A stretch of DNA of 64,000 nt from JAYZDF01 sp036337945 (GTDB lineage Bacteria; Myxococcota; Kuafuiibacteriia; Kuafuiibacteriales; Kuafuiibacteriaceae), in assembly GCA_036337945.1 (NCBI GenBank), contig JAYZDF010000062.1, forward strand, positions 1 through 64,000, written 5' to 3'. Below the pieces are notes generated by a model that saw only the letters and a list, made by a program, of their open reading frames with translations, did not search any database and had not been told where the DNA came from. Both the position numbers and the translations under genes were made by a program. Positions 34,143 to 43,876 of this stretch are shown here, in pieces. Numbering within the stretch: the stretch's first letter is position 1; every line of letters starts with the position of its first letter.

Positions 34143-37013
34143 CTAACGAGCCGCCTTTGCGGACTTCCCGACTTTTTTTGACCGACGAGCTTTTTTGGCT
34201 GGCAGCATCGGCTTGAGAAACTGGCCTGTATGACTTTTTTTGTACGACGCAATTTTCTCAGGTGTTCCTTCAACGAGTATGCGACCACCACCAGAGCCAC
34301 CCTCAGGTCCGAGATCAATAATCCAATCCGCGGTTTTGATGACGTCTAAATTATGTTCGATGACGACAACGGTGTTCCCTTGTTCAACGAGACGGTGAAG
34401 AACCTGGAGAAGCTTGGCAACATCATCAAAATGCAAGCCTGTCGTAGGTTCGTCTAAAACAAACAACGTTCGTCCGGTCGACCGTTTTGAAAGTTCTTTT
34501 GCCAGCTTTACGCGTTGAGCTTCGCCGCCTGAGAGCGTCGTGGCTTGTTGTCCTAAGCGAATATAGCCAAGCCCCACATCGACAAGTGTTTTTAGCTTCT
34601 TCTGAATTGCAGGAACCTTAGAGAAGAACTCTAAAGCATCGGCAGCCGTCATTTCGAGAACGTCAGCAATCGAGGCGCCTTTGTATTGAATTTGCAACGT
34701 CTCACGGTTGTATCGTCGCCCCTTGCAGACCTCGCAGGTTACATAAACGTCTGGTAAAAAGTGCATTTCAATACGCTTGACGCCGTCCCCTTCGCAAGAC
34801 TCACAACGACCGCCTTTGACGTTGAAGCTAAACCTTCCGGGCTTATAACCTCGAATTTTTGATTCTGGGAGAGCCGAGAAGATATCGCGAATGTGACCGA
34901 ATACGCCGGTATAAGTGGCTGGATTTGATCGAGGAGTTCGTCCAATCGGTGATTGGTCGATGTCAATCACCTTATCAATGGCGTCCAGGCCTTCGATCGA
35001 CTTATGTTTAGCGGGTTCATCTCGACTTCCATAAATATTTTGGGCAACGGCTTTGTACAATGTCTCATTGACTAAGGTCGATTTACCGCTTCCGGAAACG
35101 CCGGTGACACAAACCAGAACACCCAAGGGAAACTCAACATCGACGCCCTTCAAATTGTTTCCGCTTGCACCTCGTACCCATATAGACTCTGGTTTTGGTG
35201 TACGACGGACGGTAGGTACTTCAATCTTCTTTCGGCCCGAGAGGTATTGACCGGTTAGAGATTTCTTATCTTTTTCTACTTTTGACGGTTTTCCTGCGCA
35301 AACGACATCACCACCGTGGCGACCTGCTCCAGGACCCATATCGATCACCCAGTCAGACTGACGAATCGTGTCTTCGTCATGTTCGACAACCAACACTGTA
35401 TTCCCGAGATCACGAAGTCGCTTCAAAGTAGCAAGTAATCGCTCGTTGTCACGTTGGTGTAAACCAATTGAAGGTTCGTCCAAGATATACAAAACGCCAA
35501 CAAGAGAACTGCCTATCTGGGTTGCCAATCGTATTCGCTGGCTTTCACCGCCTGACAAGCTCCCTGCTTTTCGGTCCAAAGTGAGATAGTTGAGACCCAC
35601 CGCGCTCAAGAAACCGAGTCTTTCGTTAATTTCTTTGAGGATTCTTTCACCGATTTGTTGTTCCGTCTCGTCTAACGAAAGATTGGCGAAAAACTCGAGC
35701 GCTTTTTCAATCGGAAGTGCGGTGAGTACGTGAATAGGAATGTCGTCGATGGTAACAACTCGAGCCTCAGGCCGAAGTCGTGCGCCATCGCACGAGGGAC
35801 AGGTATGAAGTCGCTGATAATCGAGCAATCGTTCACGCACACGATCGCGTTCAGCATCACGCAAACGCCGTTCAAGACTCGGGATCACACCCTCGAAAGG
35901 TTTCTTAAAAGAATATCGACTATCCGCGCCACGATAGGTCACCTTGATTTCTTCTTCACCTGACCCATACATGACAATGTCTCGAAACTTCTTCGGTAGT
36001 TTCTTCCAGGGCTTTGCATAGGATTGTTTGTAGTGATTACATAGAGCGGATAGCACCGGGTTGTACCAGGCCGCTTTTCTCGCCCAAGGGGCAATCACAC
36101 CTTCCGCAAGAGATTTATCAGGGTCAGAAATAATAAGTTTTTCGTCAAAACTGGAAACTTGACCGAGACCACTGCACGTCTGGCAGGCACCTTGGGGACT
36201 ATTGAAAGAGAATGTACGCGGTTCAATTTCCGGCAACGAGATTCCACACTCCAAGCAGGTAAGCTTTTCAGACCAAAGGGCTTCATCCTGAGTATCATGG
36301 TTAACAATGCGTAGAAGGCCCTCGGATTTTTTTAACGCCAGCTCTACAGAGTCAGCGATTCGCTGACGCGCGGAAGGTTTCACTACGACGCGATCTACGA
36401 CCACGTCGATATCGTGTTTTCGTCGCTTATCGAGTTCGATATTTTCACTGAGCTCCCGCATTTTTCCGTCGACACGGACGCGAGCAAACCCGTCTTTTCG
36501 AAGCTGTAAAAACATTTGTCGATACTCGCCTTTGCGGCCTCTGACCAAAGGCGCCATCAATACGAGTCGGGTTCCTTCCGCCTTAAGCATGAGACGATCA
36601 ATCATTTGTTCTGCAGTTTGTCGGGACACTGGTTTGCCGCATCCCGGGCAGGCAGGACGGCCTACGCGTGCGTAAAGCAAACGCAGGTAGTCATAGACTT
36701 CGGTCACGGTCGCGACGGTGGATCTTGGGTTTTGGGAGGTTGTTTTTTGTTCGATCGCAATCGCCGGCGACAAACCTTCGATGGCATCAACATCTGGCTT
36801 ACTCATTTGGTCGAGGAATTGACGAGCATAGGCGCTGAGCGACTCCACGTATCTGCGCTGTCCTTCAGCGTAAATCGTGTCGAATGCGAGAGTGCTTTTC
36901 CCTGAGCCAGACACGCCGGTCACCACAACTAACTGGTCCCGAGGAATGTCGAGACTCAGGTCTTTGAGATTGTGTTCACGTGCGCCACGAATTTCGATGC
37001 TTTCGGAGGCCAT
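34143..37013 (-). CDS. uvrA: Excinuclease ABC subunit A
   Basis: 956 residues, with two ABC ATPase modules. Walker A motifs are [14 protein letters not shown] and [14 protein letters not shown]; signatures are [18 protein letters not shown] and [17 protein letters not shown]; Walker B regions are [14 protein letters not shown] and [14 protein letters not shown]. Zinc-binding cysteine sets occur in CPGCGKP, in CLECG with CQTCSGLG, and in CESCEGDG with [10 protein letters not shown]. UvrA recognises bulky DNA lesions with UvrB to start nucleotide excision repair. The C-terminus carries a short Lys/Arg/Ala tail ([19 protein letters not shown]), which may add nonspecific DNA contact. Confidence 0.98.
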   Translation of the reverse strand: MASESIEIRGAREHNLKDLSLDIPRDQLVVVTGVSGSGKSTLAFDTIYAEGQRRYVESLSAYARQFLDQMSKPDVDAIEGLSPAIAIEQKTTSQNPRSTVATVTEVYDYLRLLYARVGRPACPGCGKPVSRQTAEQMIDRLMLKAEGTRLVLMAPLVRGRKGEYRQMFLQLRKDGFARVRVDGKMRELSENIELDKRRKHDIDVVVDRVVVKPSARQRIADSVELALKKSEGLLRIVNHDTQDEALWSEKLTCLECGISLPEIEPRTFSFNSPQGACQTCSGLGQVSSFDEKLIISDPDKSLAEGVIAPWARKAAWYNPVLSALCNHYKQSYAKPWKKLPKKFRDIVMYGSGEEEIKVTYRGADSRYSFKKPFEGVIPSLERRLRDAERDRVRERLLDYQRLHTCPSCDGARLRPEARVVTIDDIPIHVLTALPIEKALEFFANLSLDETEQQIGERILKEINERLGFLSAVGLNYLTLDRKAGSLSGGESQRIRLATQIGSSLVGVLYILDEPSIGLHQRDNERLLATLKRLRDLGNTVLVVEHDEDTIRQSDWVIDMGPGAGRHGGDVVCAGKPSKVEKDKKSLTGQYLSGRKKIEVPTVRRTPKPESIWVRGASGNNLKGVDVEFPLGVLVCVTGVSGSGKSTLVNETLYKAVAQNIYGSRDEPAKHKSIEGLDAIDKVIDIDQSPIGRTPRSNPATYTGVFGHIRDIFSALPESKIRGYKPGRFSFNVKGGRCESCEGDGVKRIEMHFLPDVYVTCEVCKGRRYNRETLQIQYKGASIADVLEMTAADALEFFSKVPAIQKKLKTLVDVGLGYIRLGQQATTLSGGEAQRVKLAKELSKRSTGRTLFVLDEPTTGLHFDDVAKLLQVLHRLVEQGNTVVVIEHNLDVIKTADWIIDLGPEGGSGGGRILVEGTPEKIASYKKSHTGQFLKPMLPAKKARRSKKVGKSAKAAR

Positions 37014-37063
37014 AGACTAAAGCAAGGTGTAGTCACCAAAACCCTTAGTGAGCAACGAATACT

Positions 37064-37513
37064 TTAGGTTGTGGACAATCCTTGATCTCGAATTTTTCGA
37101 ATTTCCTCGGGGGAGTACAAACGACCAGTGGGCGAATCCATTCCCGGGCAGTCTTGCCGCGCTTCATTCCAAGCATCCTCATCATCGAGGAGTTCGGACC
37201 AAAACGGAAAAGTGCGGCATTGAGAAGGCTTGACAGCATGGACTCGACAACGAAGCTTATCGTCCAAAAGTGGACAGCCCTTCCCTTCTTTCGCAAGCAA
37301 AACAGGCTGCTCTGACGCGGGGTCATACTCCACCCGAAATGTCGTTCGAAAGACCTCCTGAGTCATTTTGAGATGAGCCGCCATTTGCGTAAGCTCCTCA
37401 GTATGCAGGTAAACGAGCCCGTCCTTGAGACAGCAATGACCGCATTGAGTACAGGAAAAACGGCGACCATTGAGGATGTGTAAGGCGGAACTCACGGGTG
37501 AAAAATAACACAT
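37064..37513 (-). CDS. YkgJ-family cysteine-cluster protein
   Basis: 149 residues. The family signature CTQCGHCC (CX2CX2CC) lies near residues 21-28, with the later cysteines in GKGCPLLDDKLRCRVHAVKP and SQCRTFPFW. The family (UPF0153) is thought to bind zinc or an iron-sulfur cluster; the biochemical role is not established. Its ATG lies 60 bases from the divergent rnhB start and its stop is about 50 bases from uvrA, so it may precede uvrA in a transcript. Confidence 0.88.
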   Translation of the reverse strand: MCYFSPVSSALHILNGRRFSCTQCGHCCLKDGLVYLHTEELTQMAAHLKMTQEVFRTTFRVEYDPASEQPVLLAKEGKGCPLLDDKLRCRVHAVKPSQCRTFPFWSELLDDEDAWNEARQDCPGMDSPTGRLYSPEEIRKIRDQGLSTT

Positions 37514-37572
37514 CCTGAGTTCAAACCGAGAAAGTCATAGCCTTTCGAACCGTAAATGCTACGGTCAGATAT

Positions 37573-38235
37573 ATGCCTTCAAGAGCGGAGAAAACCCTTA
37601 GGGAGCACGAGCGACTCCTAGAATGCGAACGGCGATTATGGTCGGGCGGGTATCAAAGAATTGCAGGACTTGATGAGGCTGGCGCTGGTCCCTGGGCTGG
37701 TCCAGTCAGTGCTGGCTGCGTCATACTCGACCGGAGCAAACTGGACACACTCGTTGGCGTCACTGATAGCAAAAAACTGAGCCACGAAAAACGAGTTCAA
37801 TTTGCCAAACGGATTGAAGAAAGCGCTTTCGCGTATGGCGTGGGGATCGCTAGCCCCGAAGAAATAGACACAATAAATATTCGGCAGGCGAGCCTCCTTG
37901 CGATGCGCCGAGCGTTGGAGAATGCGGTCGCGCGATGTGCCGAGGTGGACTATTTATTGATTGATGCTCGAAAATTGGAGGGTGTAGAGGTTCCGCAAGA
38001 AAATATCATTCGAGGAGACTCAACCTCCCTTTCGATCGCAGCGGCATCTATCCTGGCCAAAGTACACAGAGACAAAATTATGTTTGAAGCTGCCAAAAAC
38101 TTTCCTGGTTATGGGTTTGAGAAACACAAAGGATACGGAACCAAACAGCACCAAGAAGCCCTCGATGAGTTGGGCGTCACGCCGATTCATCGCAAGAGTT
38201 TTGCCCCTGTTAGGGTCCGTCTTGAAGCAGAATGA
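37573..38235 (+). CDS. rnhB: Ribonuclease HII
   Basis: 220 residues. The catalytic acidic residues appear in LDEAGAGPWAGPV (D34, E35), in DYLLIDARK and further on, with the C-terminal HRKSFAPV motif. RNase HII removes single ribonucleotides embedded in DNA. The usual GRG motif that reads the RNA-DNA junction is GAG here (Ala38 in place of Arg). The short extra N-terminus of about 28 residues is not conserved. Followed by the kinase gene 71 bases downstream. Confidence 0.93.
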   Translation: MPSRAEKTLREHERLLECERRLWSGGYQRIAGLDEAGAGPWAGPVSAGCVILDRSKLDTLVGVTDSKKLSHEKRVQFAKRIEESAFAYGVGIASPEEIDTINIRQASLLAMRRALENAVARCAEVDYLLIDARKLEGVEVPQENIIRGDSTSLSIAAASILAKVHRDKIMFEAAKNFPGYGFEKHKGYGTKQHQEALDELGVTPIHRKSFAPVRVRLEAE

Positions 38236-38306
38236 TGCCGAGCATCACAAAATATTGAGCTTGGGCTCTCGTCATCTGTTCTCAATCATGACACTCCTTA
38301 GGGGTC

Positions 38307-39539
38307 TTGGCTGAGAACATTCCATTCGCGGGCCGTATTGGAAAATACGACCTGGTCAAACGATTGGCAGCTGGCGGCATGGCCGACATTTGGCTAGCAC
38401 AGGAATTTACGCAAAGAGGTTATGAACGAACAGCCGTAGTGAAAACGATTCGAGGCGACCTCGTCGATGAAGAAGATCTTATTCAAATGCTTTTTGACGA
38501 AGCTCGAATAGCGAGATGTCTGAAACACGAAAATATTGTTGAGCTGTATGAGGTTGGGGAAGAGAACGACACCCACTATATGGCCATGGAATTTGTATTC
38601 GGTCGAGATTTGCGTCAAATCCGTGATTTGTGTCTTGAACGCGGGATAAGGATTCCTAATGAACACGTTGTGACCATCTTGATATGCGTGCTGAACGCAT
38701 TGCAATATGCCTACCACGAAGCGACTTACGACGGACGTCCACTCAATGTTATTCACAGAGATGTGTCGCCGCAAAACATCATTATTGGCTTTGATGGTCA
38801 GGTTAAACTTCTCGACTTCGGTATTGCCAAGGCTTCTGCACAACTTTCTCGAACACGAGCTGGGGTACTCAAAGGCAAATATGGTTACATGTCTCCCGAA
38901 CAAGTCGATTTGAAGCCTCTTGATCAGCGGGCAGACCTCTTTTCCGCAGGGATTGTGTTGTGGGAAATGCTCACGCTCCAGCGCCTGTTTTATCGCAAGA
39001 ACGAATATGAAACGGTTCGAGCAGTCTTAGACTGTCGGGTTCCCTTTGCGAGAACAATCAAAAAAGATATCGACTGGCGGTTAGCAATGGTCGCTTTTCG
39101 AGCTCTCCAAAAGCGGACGGGCTGGAGATACCGGAGTGCCGAACACATGGCGGAGACCTTGAAAAAATGGCAAGGGTACAATCCGAAAGGTGCACATGCA
39201 CGGCTAGCCAACTGGCTCTCTGACCTCTATAGCGACAACCTCAGAGCAAGAGACGCAAATTTATTACGAGTGACCGAAGAACCCACCATGCACCGACGCA
39301 TTCGAGACGCAGGTTTCGAACTCGTTGAGGAACCCACCTATCGGGGAGACCGACCCCTACCCCCAGCGAAACGTGCGCGAGCGACTACACAAGTTCAAGG
39401 ACCGCGCGGGCGCGCGGGTTGGATGGGACTGATATCGTCCATTGTGGAAGAAGGAAAGGGTTTTTACTTGGTGCTTTTACTGATTATCGTGACCGCTTTG
39501 GCGGTCGGTGTTTTTCTTGCCAATATTCAGGCCCAGTAG
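38307..39539 (+). CDS. Membrane-anchored Ser/Thr protein kinase
   Basis: 410 residues from a TTG start with an AGGGG ribosome site. The kinase domain begins with GKYDLVKRLAAGGMADIWLA; the catalytic lysine is in TAVVKTIRG (about K46), the catalytic loop is HRDVSPQNIIIG, then DFGIAKA and the activation segment with Ser/Thr and MSPEQ. After the kinase domain a basic linker (KRARATTQVQGPRGRAG) leads to one C-terminal membrane helix (YLVLLLIIVTALAVGVFLA) and only a few residues outside. With no sensory domain beyond the membrane, regulation probably comes from partners. The kinase domain is close in type to the PEGA kinase at 15.5 kb. Confidence 0.93.
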   Translation: MAENIPFAGRIGKYDLVKRLAAGGMADIWLAQEFTQRGYERTAVVKTIRGDLVDEEDLIQMLFDEARIARCLKHENIVELYEVGEENDTHYMAMEFVFGRDLRQIRDLCLERGIRIPNEHVVTILICVLNALQYAYHEATYDGRPLNVIHRDVSPQNIIIGFDGQVKLLDFGIAKASAQLSRTRAGVLKGKYGYMSPEQVDLKPLDQRADLFSAGIVLWEMLTLQRLFYRKNEYETVRAVLDCRVPFARTIKKDIDWRLAMVAFRALQKRTGWRYRSAEHMAETLKKWQGYNPKGAHARLANWLSDLYSDNLRARDANLLRVTEEPTMHRRIRDAGFELVEEPTYRGDRPLPPAKRARATTQVQGPRGRAGWMGLISSIVEEGKGFYLVLLLIIVTALAVGVFLANIQAQ

Positions 39540-39606
39540 TCGGACACGTATTCAACTGTTTTAGACTTGCCAGCCGAAGTGCTTTTTTGTGTAGTCAGAC
39601 CTCATT

Positions 39607-40056
39607 ATGACGACTGCACGCGAGTTACTGATTGAAATGCCGACGGAAAAATTTGCGGAGATCATCAACGCTTCACCGAGAAACTTCCGTGAAGAGCTGT
39701 TCCGTGCAGCCGGTGTAAAAGCAAAGTCCGGTATGTTCGCGGTCAAAAGTGCCAGCAAGAGCACGATCAAAGCAAAGAAACTTCATGAAAGCGTAAAGAA
39801 AGGCTTCGAAATAGAAAACGATGTGGGTGAAGAACTCATTCGAAACTACCTGTTTACCCGACGAGACATGCTTGGAGCTGCGTTGACAGCACTGGGCGTA
39901 GAACACGATCACGGTCTAACGGACGAAGACCTAGATACGATTGTAGAAGAACTCTCATCTGAGAAATCAAAAGCACTAAAAGCCGAACTAAGTGAGAGTC
40001 ACAGCCCATTTGATGTAGACCTGTATATGCGGTTCATGAATTTTCCGGGAATCTAG
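39607..40056 (+). CDS. Hypothetical soluble protein
   Basis: 149 residues, mixed charge, helical in appearance, with no signal peptide or membrane helix. The N-terminal part is basic (KSASKSTIKAKKLHESVKKG) and the C-terminal part acidic (DEDLDTIVEELSSEKSK). Two helix-rich halves could form a DNA- or protein-binding module, but no family was recognised. It lies 67 bases after the kinase gene on the same strand and is a possible substrate or partner; this is guilt by position only. Confidence 0.65.
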   Translation: MTTARELLIEMPTEKFAEIINASPRNFREELFRAAGVKAKSGMFAVKSASKSTIKAKKLHESVKKGFEIENDVGEELIRNYLFTRRDMLGAALTALGVEHDHGLTDEDLDTIVEELSSEKSKALKAELSESHSPFDVDLYMRFMNFPGI

Positions 40057-40129
40057 ATTCTTCGGTAAATCTTTTTCACAAATCAATATGACCTATCAGC
40101 CTTCGTGAGCCTGTGCCATTAATAGGGTT

Positions 40130-42004
40130 GTGTCGAAGTTCCGCCAACGACCTGCTCTGGTTATTTCCGTTATTGGTACCGTCACGCTGCTGGCTATCGG
40201 GATTTGGCTCCTTACTTCTTTTTTGGCTCACTTTTCCTCAGTTCCTAATGACGGATACTTAGGAACAACAAAAACTACGACAATCAGCGAGACCGCCCCT
40301 CCCCTTCGCCTCGCAAACCAAAAAGAAGAGACACGTCTAAAAAGGGAACAAAGTGAGTCGGGCAGTCCCTTTTCAAACATTAGAGTTTCAGGTCGTGTCT
40401 ACGATGCAGCAACGAGTCGCGGAATAGCGAATGCGATCGTAACAATCAAAGTTTTGGATAACGCTATTTTTCCGGGCGCCGATCAAGACGCGAGAAAACT
40501 CACTGTAGAAACTGACTCCGCTGGTTATTACGATGCGAAAGGAATTCCGCCGGGCCTATTTGAATTCAGAGCAGAGGCGACTGGATATTTTCCCAACACA
40601 GTTCAAATACGAAAATATGACGTGATTGAAAACGATGAGGGCATCGACCTCGCCTTACGAGAATCAATCGTCGTAGAAGGCCTTGTTCAAAATGAAGCGA
40701 TGCAACCGGTAGAAAACGCCAAAATTATTGCGAGCTCAACGATAGAGAAAAGATACATCACCGCAGCTGACCCGAACGCGAGAAGTGATCGATTAGGACG
40801 CTTCATCATCGACCCTGTTTCCAAACAAACGAGACAATTATTTGCCTTTCATCCTGACTATGAACCAACACTCGTTTCTATTCCCGCAGGAAAATCCGCG
40901 GTAAAATCCATGAAAATTACCTTGAAGAAAGGACACGAGCTTTTCGGGAAGGTCATTGGAAACTCCGGCCCTTTAGTTAACGCTACAGTGGGCTTCGAGT
41001 TTTTGAGTACAGAAAAACAGTCACTGTATGTTCAAGGAATGGAAGACCAGTTGAGCACAAAAACAAATACACTCGGTGAATACCAGATCCATGCATCGAC
41101 GAAGAAAACGCAAGGGCTGTTCGCTGTCGCAGAAGGCTATCAAAAGCAGAGAAAGAGAATAAAATTTAGTCAGGCAAAAGAGCAAATTGATTTTAATCTG
41201 AAGCCCGCCAAAACAGCTTCGGGGCAAGTTGTCTTGCAAAATGGGAGGCCTGTCGTCGGTGCGAGGATAGGTTTTCGTTCAGCGGTGACCAATGAGAACC
41301 AACAGCAAAACAAAAGCGATACTGGGATCGCCAGCGCTGTTGGAACAACAGATCGCAAAGGGAATTTTTCAGTGAGTGGGATCGGCGGAGAGCCACCGTA
41401 TAATGTTTATATTCGTGCGCCGGGCGCGCCTTCCCATTTTGACCTGGCTGACGACCTCGATCGCCCTCTTCTCTTTACGATCGCATCTGGCTCGAGCATC
41501 AGCGGTCGAATCGAAGCCGCAGATACCGGAGACGCGATTACCCGCTTCGCCTACTACGTATCAGGTTCATGTGGAGCCAGAGGAGGAGGTCAAGCAAGTA
41601 GCCCGTCCGGCAAGTTCGTCATTGATGGTCTCAAAGCAGGAACGTGTACGATACGCTTTCGAGCAGAAGGCTATGCGGAATCTAAAATTGAAAATATTGA
41701 GCTCCTCGCAAATGAGGAAAGAAATGATTTGGTCATAGGTATGCAACCCGGCGCGAGCATTTTTGGCCAAGTACAAGGGACAAAACAGGACAAGAAAATC
41801 TATGTCTTCGCGCAGCATTACGAAAACGGAAAAAAATCGAGATTGTATTCAGCGCGCGTTGAGACAGATGGCAGCTTTCAATTTGAAAATCTGCCGGAAG
41901 GCAATTTTCAGCTTTATTTACAAGGCTTTAGCAGTACTACTCCTGTGACTCTACGGGCCGGAGAAGCAAAATTAGACATTTCTCTCATCGCTTCAGATGA
42001 GTAA
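40130..42004 (+). CDS. Exported repeat protein with carboxypeptidase-regulatory-like domains
   Basis: 624 residues from a GTG start. An N-terminal membrane helix (ALVISVIGTVTLLAIGIWLL) is followed by a linker and then by about six beta-sandwich repeats of the carboxypeptidase-regulatory type. Each shows the pattern of a G-V or G-I strand, a variable loop and a D--G-F or D--G-Y turn: GRVYDAATSRGIANAIVTIK with DSAGYYDAKGIPPGLFEFRA, SGQVVLQNGRPVVGARIGFR, and DGSFQFENLPEGNFQLYLQG. Such repeats occur in surface adhesins and receptor accessory proteins. The protein is probably anchored in the inner membrane and projects into the periplasm. Partner and ligand unknown. Confidence 0.82.
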   Translation: MSKFRQRPALVISVIGTVTLLAIGIWLLTSFLAHFSSVPNDGYLGTTKTTTISETAPPLRLANQKEETRLKREQSESGSPFSNIRVSGRVYDAATSRGIANAIVTIKVLDNAIFPGADQDARKLTVETDSAGYYDAKGIPPGLFEFRAEATGYFPNTVQIRKYDVIENDEGIDLALRESIVVEGLVQNEAMQPVENAKIIASSTIEKRYITAADPNARSDRLGRFIIDPVSKQTRQLFAFHPDYEPTLVSIPAGKSAVKSMKITLKKGHELFGKVIGNSGPLVNATVGFEFLSTEKQSLYVQGMEDQLSTKTNTLGEYQIHASTKKTQGLFAVAEGYQKQRKRIKFSQAKEQIDFNLKPAKTASGQVVLQNGRPVVGARIGFRSAVTNENQQQNKSDTGIASAVGTTDRKGNFSVSGIGGEPPYNVYIRAPGAPSHFDLADDLDRPLLFTIASGSSISGRIEAADTGDAITRFAYYVSGSCGARGGGQASSPSGKFVIDGLKAGTCTIRFRAEGYAESKIENIELLANEERNDLVIGMQPGASIFGQVQGTKQDKKIYVFAQHYENGKKSRLYSARVETDGSFQFENLPEGNFQLYLQGFSSTTPVTLRAGEAKLDISLIASDE

Positions 42005-42129
42005 ATTAACTTAAACCGGTCACAATCCAAAATACTTTTAGTGGTCTATAACACCTCTGGTAAAGCCCCTCTGCCGTTATTATGTTGCGCCGCAGTGCTT
42101 CGGATACCATTGTTTGTCTCTCAGAATTG

Positions 42130-42190
42130 GAAAATTAAATATATTAAATAATTAATTTCCTAAAACTCATTTATATAATATTTTATTACC
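42130..42190 (+). promoter_or_regulatory. AT-rich leader of the AT-hook gene
   Basis: About 60 bases of almost pure A and T directly upstream of ATG 42192, including runs such as AAATATATTAAATAATTAA and TTATATAATATTTTATTA. Several TATAAT-like hexamers occur, so a promoter is likely, but its exact position cannot be chosen. Because the downstream protein carries AT-hooks, it could bind here and regulate itself. Confidence 0.4.
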
Positions 42191-42191
42191 A

Positions 42192-42530
42192 ATGGGTCGG
42201 CCTCGTAAAAATAAAACAAACCAATTTGCAGTCGCTCTTGCAGAGGAAATTGAGCTGCAAAATGAGTCTAGAATTAATTTCAGAATTAGGCAGGAAAGAG
42301 TATTTTTTATGGAAAAAATTTTAAGTCTGACAGAATATATAGAGAAACTTGAAGGTCGAATTGAGAAGCTAGAAAGTCTAATTCAGAAACAACAACGAAG
42401 ACCACTTGGGCGATGGGTGCCAGGTGGGCCAGGGCGGCCCCCAAAAGATGCCGCAGAAAGAATCGCCGCTTTCACGAAAAAAAGTGAAATGAACGGAACG
42501 GAAGTGGAGAACAAAGATGTTGGGGGTTGA
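42192..42530 (+). CDS. Small coiled-coil protein with AT-hook motifs at both ends
   Basis: 112 residues. The N-terminus is MGRPRKNK and a second AT-hook-like motif, GPGRPPKD, lies near residue 80; these arginine-glycine-proline motifs insert into the minor groove of AT-rich DNA. Between them a helix with heptad spacing (ILSLTEYIEKLEGRIEKLES) should dimerise. The arrangement fits a small DNA-bridging or architectural protein. Codons are more A/T-rich than those of neighbours. The last 14 bases overlap the next gene. It sits beside the parS-like cluster, so a role in organising the origin region is conceivable but unproven. Confidence 0.65.
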   Translation: MGRPRKNKTNQFAVALAEEIELQNESRINFRIRQERVFFMEKILSLTEYIEKLEGRIEKLESLIQKQQRRPLGRWVPGGPGRPPKDAAERIAAFTKKSEMNGTEVENKDVGG

Positions 42531-43644
42531 TGAGTTTGAAGCGTTCGTATTCAAGGCTTTGGAAATCGAACCATCTGAAGAGCTACTTGATTCCTGGGCG
42601 ATAAGCTATGAGAAACTTCAGTCTCGGCTCACCCGCAATCGCAAGGAGAGCCTTCAAAAGAATTCAAGCGCGGCGGGCGAGCAGGGCGCGGGCGACATTG
42701 TCCGCGGTATCGTTCATGCGGGACGAACCTTTCGTATTGCTCAACGTATCTTGAGTATATATCCACCAGCGGCAGGACGAATGCTAGAGGTAGGGGCAGG
42801 CATAGGGCCCTTTGCGTTCGCTGCCCACAGTATGTTCGGCGAGCCGGTTACTATTCTAGAGAAAAATCGACGGATGCTCAGAAATGCTCTGAATCTCTTC
42901 GAAGCGGCTGAAATGGACGTCCCGAAGAGTATTCATGGAGATGCAACCCAGCCCATTACCTACCGTCAGTACTCTGCGGTATTCGCTCCTTTCGTGCTCA
43001 ACGAGATTCTTACAAGAGTAGAAAGCGAGGACGTGGTCGGAGCGGGGCGGAAACAGGTTAAGAGTTGGTTGACGGCTTGTCGGAGAGGAGGTCGCCTTTA
43101 CATTCTTGAGCCAGGAACCAAGGAAGCGGCTCAAAACCTCCAACGTCTACGGGAGACACTGAAGGACGAATTTCAAATCATTGGGCCGTGTACACATGAT
43201 TCTGAATGCCCAATGCTGAATGGAGAGAAAGATTGGTGTCACGTCACTTGGCGTATAGAGTCGGGGAACTGGGCTCAAAAGATCGCGGAAAGAGCGAAGC
43301 GCAGATTTCAAGACCTTCATTTCTCTTGGCTCATACTAGAGAACAGAAGGCCACAGCAAAGAGAGCCGGACAGCTTGAGAGTCATGGACGTCCGAAGAAA
43401 TGATAAGAACAAACTTAGAGTGGTGACCTGCGGGACGAGCGGGCTTGAAACATTGGTCGTTCAAAAGAAGAACCGAGCAACCTACGAGGCATTCGATGAT
43501 TATCAGTCGGGAGATGAGCTACGGGTGACACTCAGTCAGCTAGAGAGGAAAGGGGACGGGTTCAGAGTGACGAGTGAAGAACAGATAAAGCATCGACGGT
43601 CAGTGATGCAAAGCGTGGCCACTCTTTTGGACAACCAGACCTAG
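42517..43644 (+). CDS. Rsm22-family methyltransferase
   Basis: 375 residues. A Rossmann-type SAM-binding motif MLEVGAGIGPFAFAAH lies near residue 90. The Rsm22 signature follows: GPCTHDSECPMLNGEKDWCH, then a K-rich segment and FSWLILEN. The paired cysteines (CTHDSEC and WC) match the cluster-binding cysteines of that family. Rsm22 proteins are linked to assembly or methylation of the mitochondrial small ribosomal subunit; bacterial members are poorly studied. It overlaps the preceding AT-hook gene by 14 bases and ends 12 bases before the first parS-like site. Confidence 0.85.
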   Translation: MLGVDEFEAFVFKALEIEPSEELLDSWAISYEKLQSRLTRNRKESLQKNSSAAGEQGAGDIVRGIVHAGRTFRIAQRILSIYPPAAGRMLEVGAGIGPFAFAAHSMFGEPVTILEKNRRMLRNALNLFEAAEMDVPKSIHGDATQPITYRQYSAVFAPFVLNEILTRVESEDVVGAGRKQVKSWLTACRRGGRLYILEPGTKEAAQNLQRLRETLKDEFQIIGPCTHDSECPMLNGEKDWCHVTWRIESGNWAQKIAERAKRRFQDLHFSWLILENRRPQQREPDSLRVMDVRRNDKNKLRVVTCGTSGLETLVVQKKNRATYEAFDDYQSGDELRVTLSQLERKGDGFRVTSEEQIKHRRSVMQSVATLLDNQT

Positions 43645-43656
43645 GCTAGAGACAAA

Positions 43657-43672
43657 TGTTCCACGTGAAACA
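43657..43672. other. parS-like site 1
   Basis: TGTTCCACGTGAAACA differs from the consensus ParB-binding site TGTTTCACGTGAAACA by one base. ParB binds such sites near the origin to load a partition complex and condensin. No parB is in the window. Confidence 0.9.
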
Positions 43673-43766
43673 TTCACAGATTGATTCACAGGCTTGCAAA
43701 GGAACGCAAAGCGGCTTGTCAGAAGAAAAATCTATCATTTTCGGATCCTTATAATGCAGAGAACAG

Positions 43767-43782
43767 TGTTCCACGTGAAACA
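43767..43782. other. parS-like site 2
   Basis: TGTTCCACGTGAAACA, identical to site 1 and starting exactly 110 bases after it. A DnaA box begins 9 bases after its end. Confidence 0.9.
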
Positions 43783-43791
43783 TTACGTGAG

Positions 43792-43818
43792 TTATCCACA
43801 GCTCACGAAAACGTGAGC
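43792..43818. other. DnaA box with adjoining hairpin inside the parS-like cluster
   Basis: TTATCCACA (43792-43800) is a perfect high-affinity DnaA box. It abuts an exact 7-bp inverted repeat, GCTCACG-AAAA-CGTGAGC (43801-43818), which could extrude or be recognised by a protein. Both lie between parS-like sites 2 and 3. Confidence 0.7.
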
Positions 43819-43876
43819 GCTTCAAAGACATGCTTTCTTGGACATATCGAAAGCCTGATCGAAGACGAGAGAAACG

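Noticed and set aside
38394..38903. 169-codon frame antisense to the second kinase
   Set aside because: Fully inside the kinase domain on the opposite strand, without a ribosome site or recognisable domain.
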